Shown: positions 1 through 5,283 of the stretch, in pieces
Layout: the number at the start of each line of letters is the position of its first letter
Position numbering within the stretch: position 1 is the first letter of the stretch
Assembly (NCBI GenBank): GCA_013298335.1
Contig: JAAFHI010000276.1
Location: 1-5,621, forward strand
Source of the DNA: Actinomycetota bacterium
GTDB lineage: Bacteria; Acidobacteriota; Blastocatellia; Chloracidobacteriales; Chloracidobacteriaceae
Length of the DNA stretch: 5,621 nucleotides
Reading direction: 5' to 3'
The notes under the pieces: generated by a model
Told to the model about the DNA's origin: nothing
The model's database searches: none
Seen by the model: only the letters and a program-made list of their open reading frames with translations
Program-made: the position numbers and the translations under genes

Positions 1-55
1 TTTTTTGGTAGACTCCGCCTCATCCACTTTCCAGAGGGTGTTCTGACGAAACACT

Positions 56-1069
56 ATGATTTGTCCGAATTGCGGAATGAACAACCGCGACGACGCGAAG
101 TTCTGCAAATCCTGCGGAACGCCTTCGAATGTCGCCGTCGCCTCTCGCGGCGAACAGGCCGGAATCATCACGATTGCCGACAACATGCCCCAGGGGCTGT
201 CGGTGTTCGAGCAGATGGTCGGTCTTGAAGTCGTTTTCATCTCCGGGCTGCGGGGCGGGGAACGGTCCGTCATCACCAAGTTCCCGGCCACCATCGGTCG
301 GGACCCGAACAGTACCCTGCCGCTGGCGCTGCACGACCAGCTCGCTTCCACCCGGCATGCCCAGATTCGGTATGAAAATCGCCGGTTCATCCTGAAGGAC
401 GTCGGCAGCAGCAACGGGACCTACCGCGAGGGGCAGCGCATTACCGAATCGACGCTCGGCAATGGGGATGTCTTCGAATTCGGTATCGGCGGTCCGAAAA
501 TCAAGTTCAACATTCTGGCCAACGGACAGTCCATCGCGAACGCGCCGTCGGAGGCGCAGACGCTCCAGCCGATGTCTCCGGCGGAACTCATGGCGACGTC
601 CGCGCCACCACCACCACCGCCCGCCCCGGTCCTTCCGCCGCCGGTCAGTCTCGGGGAAGTCTCGCGGGCGGAATCGTTGCCGGAGTGGGCCAGAAACGCG
701 CCGATTCCGCCCAACGCCAACGTGGCCCGCCCGCAGTCGTTCATTTCAGAGGACATTCCCCCACCCGCGCCCCCACCTGCTCCGGTCGTTGAGCCGCCGC
801 CCCCGCCGCCGGTCTATTCGGCGCCTCCGGCTCCGGTGACCTATGCGCCACCTCCGCCGCCACCTCCGCCTCCGATGATGGCCACGCCCCCGGCGGGCAA
901 TCCGCCCGTGATGGTTTCTTCGCAGGTGGAAGGCCAGCTTCCGGCCACGGATGCCGCGCCGCCGAAGAAAAAGGGCTCGACCCTGATCATCATTATCGTG
1001 CTGGTCCTGGTGATTTTCCTGCTGCTGCTCGCCGTCGCCGCGGTCGTGGCCTGGAAATTCCTGAAGTGA
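56..1069 (+). CDS. Zinc-ribbon and FHA domain protein with proline-rich linker and C-terminal membrane anchor
   Basis: Residues 1-21 form a short zinc ribbon (CPNC at 3-6, CKSC at 17-20). Residues about 57-155 are an FHA domain, a fold that normally binds phosphothreonine peptides: GR at 81-82, S98-T99-R100-H101 at the SRxH position and the GSSNGT motif at 117-122. The usual Arg after the Ser is Thr99. Residues about 160-303 are disordered, with proline runs at 184-189, 248-252 and 265-273. Lys304-306 precede one hydrophobic helix (about 309-333) and a short WKFLK tail. The positive-inside rule puts the FHA domain in the cytoplasm with the protein tail-anchored in the inner membrane; this is inference. 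The ATG is the first possible start after an in-frame TGA at 44-46, and the zinc ribbon begins at residue 3, so the start is firm although no good Shine-Dalgarno is visible. The stop overlaps the next gene. Its partner and any Ser/Thr kinase are not in the window. Confidence 0.9.
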   Translation: MICPNCGMNNRDDAKFCKSCGTPSNVAVASRGEQAGIITIADNMPQGLSVFEQMVGLEVVFISGLRGGERSVITKFPATIGRDPNSTLPLALHDQLASTRHAQIRYENRRFILKDVGSSNGTYREGQRITESTLGNGDVFEFGIGGPKIKFNILANGQSIANAPSEAQTLQPMSPAELMATSAPPPPPPAPVLPPPVSLGEVSRAESLPEWARNAPIPPNANVARPQSFISEDIPPPAPPPAPVVEPPPPPPVYSAPPAPVTYAPPPPPPPPPMMATPPAGNPPVMVSSQVEGQLPATDAAPPKKKGSTLIIIIVLVLVIFLLLLAVAAVVAWKFLK

Positions 1070-2253
1070 TTCGCGGTCGTTCCATCATCTGTTTCGGCGG
1101 AGAGGACTGGTGGTACCATCATCCCCACGCCAACAACCACCTGATGAAGCGTTTCGCCCGTGATAACCGGGTGATCTTCATCAATTCGATTTCAATGGGG
1201 CTGCCCGGCGTCGGCAGCCCCGAATTTTTTCCCAAAATTCGCCGAAAACTGAAGAGTCTGGCCCGTTTTCTCGGAAAAACCCCCGAGGGCATCTGGGTGG
1301 TGACGCCGGTCCTCACGCCGTTTTTTTCGAGTCCGTTCTGGCGGCGCGTCAACCGGCTGGCGCTGACGGTCCAGATTCGGGTGCTGGCGCGTTTTCTCGG
1401 CGTTCGAAACCCGATTCTGTGGATCGCCATTCCGACGGCGCGCGACTGGGTCGGGCAGTTCGGCGAGTCGGCGGTGATTTACAACGTGACCGACAAATAC
1501 GACGCGAACACCGTCGATAACGGCGACCGGGGCGAGTTGATCCGCCGCCTGCATGGGGAACTGGTCGCGGCGGCGGATCTCGTCTTCTACCACGGACGCC
1601 AGCTTTTCGCGGACGCGCGCGATTTTCCCGAAAAATCCCGGCTGCTCGAACAGGCCGTCGATTTCGACCATTTCGCCTCGACCACTGACCGGACCTGGGC
1701 CTGTCCGCCGGAACTGCGGGCGATCAAGGCCCTCGGGAAGCCGATTCTCGGCTATTTCGGCTCGATTGAACGCTGGCTGATTGACCAGCCGCTGGTCCGG
1801 CGGGTGGCCGAGGCCCGCCCGGACTGGCAGTTTGTCTTCATCGGTTTGAAAAGCGCCCCGATGGATATCGAAGACCTGCCGAACGTTCATTTTCTGAAAT
1901 CGGTTGCCTACGCGGACCTGCCCGCGTGGGCCGCCCAGTTCGACGTCTGCGTGCTGCCTTGGGACCAGCGCCACGAGGTCGTGAAGTACGGCAGCGCAAC
2001 CAAGGTTCGTGAATATCTGGCCACCGGCAAGCCGGTCGTCATCGTCCCGATGCCCGAATTCGAACCGTTTCGCGACGTTTTATCCATTGCCGATTCTTCC
2101 GATGCGTTTCTCGCGGCGGTGGAACGGGCGCTTGAAGGCGATACGGCGGAGGCGATGCGGGAGCGTCAACGGGCGGTTTTCGGGAAAACCTGGGATGCCC
2201 GCTTCGAAGAGGTTTCGGCCTGGATTGATGAACTCGGGAATCCCGGTCGATAA
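1066..2253 (+). CDS. Glycosyltransferase, GT-B fold (GT1/GT4-type, TuaH-like)
   Basis: This 395-aa protein has the length and two-half layout of a GT-B glycosyltransferase, which moves a sugar from a nucleotide-sugar to a glycan, lipid or small acceptor, usually at the cytoplasmic side of the membrane. The N-terminal acceptor half starts with SIICFGGEDWWYHHP (6-20) and NHLMKRFA (24-31) and includes VIYNVTDKYDA (137-147). The C-terminal donor half starts near LGYFGSIERW (228-237), followed by NVHFLKSV (273-280), DVCVLPW (293-299) and the family signature KVREYLATGKPVV (313-325), where Glu316 is expected to contact the donor. There is no signal peptide or clear transmembrane helix. The start is GTG, its last bases shared with the TGA of the FHA gene (GTGA), which implies translational coupling; only a weak GGAA lies upstream. 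Sugar and acceptor cannot be read from sequence. Resemblance to TuaH-like enzymes is from memory of the family pattern. Confidence 0.88.
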   Translation: MIRGRSIICFGGEDWWYHHPHANNHLMKRFARDNRVIFINSISMGLPGVGSPEFFPKIRRKLKSLARFLGKTPEGIWVVTPVLTPFFSSPFWRRVNRLALTVQIRVLARFLGVRNPILWIAIPTARDWVGQFGESAVIYNVTDKYDANTVDNGDRGELIRRLHGELVAAADLVFYHGRQLFADARDFPEKSRLLEQAVDFDHFASTTDRTWACPPELRAIKALGKPILGYFGSIERWLIDQPLVRRVAEARPDWQFVFIGLKSAPMDIEDLPNVHFLKSVAYADLPAWAAQFDVCVLPWDQRHEVVKYGSATKVREYLATGKPVVIVPMPEFEPFRDVLSIADSSDAFLAAVERALEGDTAEAMRERQRAVFGKTWDARFEEVSAWIDELGNPGR

Positions 2254-2256
2254 AAC

Positions 2257-2766
2257 TCAGAATTCGTCCAGAAAATCACCGAACAGCCGTTCGATGTGGG
2301 GAAGCGCCGCGATGAGCCGGTGTTCGTCGTCGAACAGGTGCAGGCGGGTCTTGAACCTGTCGGCGTAGCGGAAGGCCGCCCGCGCGGGAATGATCTCGTC
2401 GCGCCATCCGTGGATGACCACCGTTTTCCCGGCGTGCGGTACTGGTTCCTGGACGGGTAGTTCCGCGATGTAGAACGCGGGGGCGAGCAGGAACAGGCCG
2501 TCCGGCTGCCACGCTTCCGAGGCGACCGCCGCGACGTAGGCACCAAGGCTCGACCCGACCAGCACGACCGGGCCGGGCGCGCTTGCCGGTTTCCGCTCGA
2601 CGAGGCGACGGACCCTGACCTCCGGGTCGCGGGTGTCGGAATAATCCAGACTGTCAACTTCGAATCCCCGAGCGCGGGCGATGTCCGCCAGCCGCCGGAT
2701 TTTGGTTCCCCACGGACCGCTTTCAAGGCCGTGGGAAAAGACGACCAAACCGGAAATGGTTTTCAT
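2257..2766 (-). CDS. Small alpha/beta-hydrolase fold protein (esterase-like)
   Basis: This 169-aa protein is a compact alpha/beta-hydrolase without a lid domain. The catalytic set is visible: the oxyanion-type SHG (11-13), the nucleophile elbow GSSLG with Ser73, the acid Asp123 in HGWRDE (119-124), and His149 in DDEHRL (146-151). Order and spacing match the family. Such proteins hydrolyse esters, thioesters or related bonds; the substrate is unknown. The size resembles small YqiA/UPF0227-type or dienelactone-hydrolase-related proteins, but I cannot place it in a subfamily. There is no signal peptide, so it is probably cytoplasmic. On its own strand an AGGA lies about 11 nt before the ATG, an acceptable if long Shine-Dalgarno spacing. 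It converges on the glycosyltransferase with 3 bp between stops and is divergent from the sigma factor gene. It looks monocistronic here. Confidence 0.85.
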   Translation of the reverse strand: MKTISGLVVFSHGLESGPWGTKIRRLADIARARGFEVDSLDYSDTRDPEVRVRRLVERKPASAPGPVVLVGSSLGAYVAAVASEAWQPDGLFLLAPAFYIAELPVQEPVPHAGKTVVIHGWRDEIIPARAAFRYADRFKTRLHLFDDEHRLIAALPHIERLFGDFLDEF

Positions 2767-2778
2767 TTCATTTGAAAT
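2765..2778. repeat. 14-bp palindrome at the hydrolase start codon
   Basis: ATTTCA-TT-TGAAAT is an inverted repeat with 6-bp arms that overlaps the first base pairs of the hydrolase start and its leader. It lies in AT-rich sequence, where such short palindromes arise by chance. It could be an operator or a weak mRNA structure at the start codon; nothing else supports either. Confidence 0.3.
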
Positions 2779-3005
2779 CCTTGGTTTTTTCTCATTTTTC
2801 TGGCTGGAAATGAGGCGTTTGGGTGGAAGGCGTTCCCCGATTTTGAAAAAAAAACGAAATCAGGGAAGTTCGTTATGTTTTTTCTTTACGCTCTTGGGTT
2901 GGCTATGTACGATACCGCACGTTATTAGGGAATCACATCCGCGCCTCGGCTTTTCCCCGAAATCCTCCATCGTACCGCCGTTGCGTAACTTTACTTTTCT
3001 GCACT

Positions 3006-3023
3006 TGCGATGCTCCTATCGCA
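3006..3023 (+). repeat. Short perfect inverted repeat (hairpin) upstream of the sigma factor gene
   Basis: TGCGAT-GCTCCT-ATCGCA has 6-bp perfect arms around a 6-nt loop. It has no T-run, so it is not an intrinsic terminator. If the sigma factor promoter lies further left, this would be a leader hairpin; otherwise it could be a protein-binding site. Its role is unknown. Confidence 0.4.
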
Positions 3024-3044
3024 GAAGTTTCGTCCCCGAAGTCA

Positions 3045-3064
3045 TATTGAGCAAATGTTCAATA
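3045..3064. promoter_or_regulatory. Imperfect 20-bp palindrome, candidate operator for the sigma factor gene
   Basis: TATTGAGCAA/ATGTTCAATA is a two-fold symmetric site: eight of ten base pairs match, the exceptions being the G/T pair at 3051/3058 and the central A/A. It ends 76 bp before the preferred ATG and overlaps an AATAAT that resembles a -10 box (3061-3066). A dimeric repressor bound here could control the sigma factor gene, which is inference from symmetry and position. Chance occurrence in AT-rich sequence is the main alternative. Confidence 0.35.
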
Positions 3065-3123
3065 ATGTTGTTTTCTCGTGGGGAAACTTTTGGTTTTCGG
3101 GGTTCACAAGGCGCCGACCGAAA

Positions 3124-3131
3124 GAAGGGAG
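3124..3131 (+). promoter_or_regulatory. Ribosome binding site that decides the sigma factor start
   Basis: GAAGGGAG is a strong Shine-Dalgarno match. It lies 9 nt before the ATG at 3141 but directly abuts the in-frame ATG at 3132 and is far downstream of the in-frame GTG at 3078. It therefore selects 3141 as the start. Confidence 0.75.
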
Positions 3132-3140
3132 ATGCGCCCC

Positions 3141-4667
3141 ATGAGCAAGATCGCAATGAAAGAACTCGAGTTACAGCCAAACGAGCCCGGAGATTTCGTC
3201 GAACAGGAAGAAGTTTCACGAACCGAGGACACCGGTAGCGATACCATTTCGGTTTACCTCAAATCTCTCCAGCACACCACTCTCCTCACTCGCAGTGACG
3301 AAGTTCGGGTGGCTCGTGAAATGGAACGCTACGAACGCCGTGCCCGGCGACTGCTTTCCCGTTCGCTGCCCGTGGCCAGCAAGGTCATCCAGTTTTATCG
3401 CAGCCTGTCAGCGGAAGGATTACGGCTGACCGAGTTGATGGTTTTCCCCCGCGCCGAAGCCGATGACGAATCCGGCGATGTCGAGCACTGCGAAGCGCCC
3501 CTCCGGCCCACCGTCGATCTCCGTCAGGAAGAAGTGCTCTATGAGCGGATGGAACTGCTCGAATCGGCTTACGACAAGGTTCTCGCGGTCGTTTCCACGC
3601 CCCGGTTCAACTACCGGAAAGCCGAATATCCGCTGCTCCGCCTGCGGGTTCAAATGGGGAAACTGATCCAGAAACTGCCGTTCAACAAAATCATGCGGCA
3701 ACGGCTCGAATTTGCCTGGTCGGCGGCGGTCGATGACGCGCTCACGTTCAAGGGCGAACTCGCCAAACTCGAAACCCGCCTGAAACTGGCGTCCGACGAC
3801 CCGGCCCAGACGCGGCTCATCAAGCGCCAGATGAAGATGGTCAAGGAACAGATCCAGGACCTCGAACACCACAACGCCATGTCGCTCGACGACATCATTC
3901 TCGCCTGGAAACGGTTTGCCGACGCCAAGCAGAAGGCCGAGAGCTTCAAGCTCCGGATGATCGAATCCAACCTGAAACTGGTTGTGTTCATTGGCCGCGA
4001 CTTCATGGGACGCGGACTGGCGATGGAAGACCTCATTCAGGAAGGCAACATCGGCCTGATTCGCGCGGTCGAAAAGTTCGACTGGCGGCGCGGCATCAAG
4101 TTCTCGACCTACGCCGTGTGGTGGATCAAGCAGGCGATTCAACTCGCCATCGCCAACCAGTCGCGGACCATCCGCCTCCCCACGTACATGGTTGACCGCG
4201 TCAATCGCGTCCGCCGCGTCCTGCGCCAGATCAACACCCGCGTTGACGCCGAGCCGACGCCCGAGGAAATCGCGCCGCTGGTCGGACTGACCGCCGACGA
4301 CGTGCGGCAGGTCCTCAATGTCGTCAACGAACCGGTTTCGCTCGAAACGCCGACTGCCGAAGACGACGGAGAACACTCCCTCGGCGATCTGCTGCCCGAC
4401 AGCCGCGCCCACGACCCGCTCCGGGATTCGATGACCGTCGAAATGGCCTCGAACCTCCGGGAAGCGCTCAACAAGCTTTCATCGCGTGAATCCGAAGTTC
4501 TCATGCTTCGCTTCGGCCTGACCCCCGACGGTCGCGAATGGACCCTCGAGGAAATCGGCCAGCGGTTCAACCTGACCCGCGAACGCATCCGCCAGATCGA
4601 GATGCGGGCGCTGGCGAAACTGAGCCATCCCAGCCGGAGCAAGAAACTTCGCGACGCGCCGCTCTGA
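3141..4667 (+). CDS. Sigma-70 family RNA polymerase sigma factor (RpoD/RpoS type, group 1 or 2)
   Basis: This 508-aa protein directs RNA polymerase to promoters. Region 1.2 is at about 33-65 (DTISVYLKSLQHTTLLTRSDE). Region 2 is at about 265-347, with DLIQEGNIGL (297-306), FSTYAVWWIKQAI (321-333) and NQSRTIRLP (339-347). Region 3 covers about 348-404, with the sigma-finger stretch EPVSLETP (397-404). Region 4 covers about 434-500, with the DNA-binding helix-turn-helix TLEEIGQRFNLTRERIRQIE (468-487) and HPSRSKKLR (496-504). Region 1.1 is absent, and about 185 charged residues (66-250) fill the gap between 1.2 and 2.1, as in primary sigma factors with a large non-conserved insert. The end resembles RpoD, whereas NQxRTIRLP resembles RpoS. 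Two residues that read the -10 element, Thr440 and Arg441 in E. coli RpoD, align with Gln334 and Leu335. Family is certain; primary versus alternative role is not. The gene appears monocistronic, ending at the terminator at 4705-4742. Confidence 0.95.
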   Translation: MSKIAMKELELQPNEPGDFVEQEEVSRTEDTGSDTISVYLKSLQHTTLLTRSDEVRVAREMERYERRARRLLSRSLPVASKVIQFYRSLSAEGLRLTELMVFPRAEADDESGDVEHCEAPLRPTVDLRQEEVLYERMELLESAYDKVLAVVSTPRFNYRKAEYPLLRLRVQMGKLIQKLPFNKIMRQRLEFAWSAAVDDALTFKGELAKLETRLKLASDDPAQTRLIKRQMKMVKEQIQDLEHHNAMSLDDIILAWKRFADAKQKAESFKLRMIESNLKLVVFIGRDFMGRGLAMEDLIQEGNIGLIRAVEKFDWRRGIKFSTYAVWWIKQAIQLAIANQSRTIRLPTYMVDRVNRVRRVLRQINTRVDAEPTPEEIAPLVGLTADDVRQVLNVVNEPVSLETPTAEDDGEHSLGDLLPDSRAHDPLRDSMTVEMASNLREALNKLSSRESEVLMLRFGLTPDGREWTLEEIGQRFNLTRERIRQIEMRALAKLSHPSRSKKLRDAPL

Positions 4668-4704
4668 TTTTCGGTGTTCGTCTTTTTCTCAAGCTGAACC
4701 AAAA

Positions 4705-4742
4705 CCGGCTTGCGGTGAAATATCCGCAAGCCGGAATTTTTT
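4705..4742 (+). terminator. Intrinsic terminator after the sigma factor gene
   Basis: An 11-bp perfect GC-rich stem (CCGGCTTGCGG, 4705-4715, with CCGCAAGCCGG, 4724-4734) encloses an 8-nt loop. It is followed by AA and six T (4737-4742), a standard Rho-independent terminator. It starts 37 nt after the sigma factor stop codon. On the other strand the stem is preceded by TTTT only as AAAA at 4701-4704, so it may work weakly in reverse as well. Confidence 0.9.
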
Positions 4743-4760
4743 ATCCCGGAATCCAAACCC

Positions 4761-5090
4761 ATGACCTTCAACGACTATCAGGAAGCCGCCGGAAAAACGG
4801 CCCTTTACCCCAATCGGGGCAACAATCTGACCTATCCCGTGCTCGGCCTGGCGAGCGAGGCGGGGGAAGTCGCCGGAAAGTACAAAAAAGTCATCCGGGA
4901 CGCGGGCGGCGTCGTGAACCCTGAAGAACGCGAAAAACTGCTGGCCGAGGTCGGCGACGTTTTATGGTACGTCGCGGCCATCTGCTCCGAACTCGATGCC
5001 TCGCTCGAAGACGTCGCCCGCGCCAATATCGAGAAACTCGCCTCCCGCGCCGAACGCAACCGGATTTCCGGCAGCGGCGATAACCGGTAA
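4761..5090 (+). CDS. MazG-like nucleoside triphosphate pyrophosphohydrolase
   Basis: This 109-aa all-alpha protein belongs to the MazG-like NTP pyrophosphohydrolases, which cleave (d)NTPs to the monophosphate and pyrophosphate and so clean the nucleotide pool. The metal-binding ExxE...ExxD pattern is complete: Glu33 and Glu36 in SEAGE, then Glu63 and Asp66 in AEVGDVLWY (62-70). The YPVLGLASEAGEV block (25-37) and the C-terminal GSGDNR (104-109) are typical of the short single-domain branch; the length is normal for that branch and well below full-length two-domain MazG. Cytoplasmic, probably dimeric or tetrameric by family. It lacks a recognisable Shine-Dalgarno, and the T-run of the preceding terminator ends 18 nt before the ATG. 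It must therefore depend on read-through or on a promoter overlapping the terminator. Exact substrate is unknown. No toxin partner is adjacent, so a toxin-antitoxin role is not suggested. Confidence 0.92.
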   Translation: MTFNDYQEAAGKTALYPNRGNNLTYPVLGLASEAGEVAGKYKKVIRDAGGVVNPEEREKLLAEVGDVLWYVAAICSELDASLEDVARANIEKLASRAERNRISGSGDNR

Positions 5091-5283
5091 GGAAAAATGA
5101 CGGATTGGCGGATGCCCGTCGTTCACATGTATTAAGGATCGCGCGCGTACGATGAACGCATCTTCAAAGTTTCAGGAATCGGGCAGGCGCGGGGCGAGGT
5201 CTTTTCCCGAACGGCAGGCTGGTTTTTCAATGGGCCGACGTTGGGGAAGTTGAATGAATCCTTTTCAAGAAGGGGCTTTCGTG
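5091..5283. other. 193-bp spacer before the last gene
   Basis: The spacer separates the MazG-like gene from the truncated gene. A weak promoter-like pair, TTGGCG (5105-5110) and TATTAA (5130-5135, preceded by TG), has 19-bp spacing and could drive the last gene. No forward intrinsic terminator for the MazG-like gene is visible. A 33-codon open frame (5152-5253) has no proper ribosome site and is not called. Confidence 0.4.
5269..5275 (+). promoter_or_regulatory. Ribosome binding site of the truncated gene
   Basis: GAAGGGG is a good Shine-Dalgarno match, 8 nt before the ATG at 5284 and 5 nt before the GTG at 5281. It favours one of these over the in-frame ATG at 5254, which would place the site inside the coding region. 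Confidence 0.6.

Larger units (their letters stand above)
2767..3140. other. 374-bp AT-rich divergent intergenic region
   Basis: The spacer lies between the hydrolase (leftward) and sigma factor (rightward) starts and must hold both promoters. It is clearly richer in A and T than the flanking genes and contains an A9 tract (2846-2854). I found no gene in it: forward reading frames crossing it have no family motif or good start. Weak rightward promoter-like pairs can be drawn, such as TTGGCT (2899-2904) and TATTAG (2923-2928) 18 bp apart, and an isolated AATAAT (3061-3066) without a good -35 box. None is convincing enough to call. The hairpin at 3006-3023 and the palindrome at 3045-3064 are listed separately. 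Confidence 0.6.

Noticed and set aside
601..880. Proline-codon-rich tract as a DNA repeat or phase-variable microsatellite
   Set aside because: The CCN codons vary (CCA, CCG, CCC, CCT) and no long uniform repeat unit is present, so slippage is unlikely; it reads as a protein-level polyproline linker.
1192..1974. Long minus-strand frame (260 codons) inside the glycosyltransferase gene
   Set aside because: No recognisable domain and fully antisense to a gene with clear GT-B motifs; long antisense frames are expected at this GC content.
2166..2726. Second minus-strand frame overlapping the hydrolase
   Set aside because: Arg/Ser/Pro-rich shadow composition; the overlapping frame carries the full catalytic Ser-Asp-His set.
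3078..3140. Longer sigma factor start at GTG 3078 or ATG 3132
   Set aside because: The strong GAAGGGAG at 3124-3131 is downstream of the first and abuts the second, while it sits 9 nt before ATG 3141; the extra residues match nothing in sigma region 1.1.
2681..3238. Forward 185-codon frame across the spacer into the sigma factor gene
   Set aside because: It runs antisense to the hydrolase 5' end and through AT-rich spacer, has no family motif, and overlaps the start of the sigma factor in another frame.
3420..4412. Long minus-strand frame (330 codons) inside the sigma factor gene
   Set aside because: It is a mirror of the GC-rich third-position bias of the sigma factor; the forward frame has unmistakable sigma-70 regions.
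4761..5090. MazG-like gene as part of a toxin-antitoxin or phage-defence module
   Set aside because: No toxin, nuclease or phage gene is adjacent; the neighbours are a sigma factor and an exported protein, so nucleotide-pool cleaning is the plainer reading.
5099..5120. Minus-strand terminator-like hairpin (GACGG/CCGTC, then ATTTTT on that strand)
   Set aside because: Only 5 bp of stem with a 12-nt loop, and no minus-strand gene is seen to the right that would need it.
5152..5253. 33-codon open frame just before the truncated gene
   Set aside because: The nearest AAGGA is about 14 nt or more from the ATG, the composition is Arg/Gly-rich and no motif is present.
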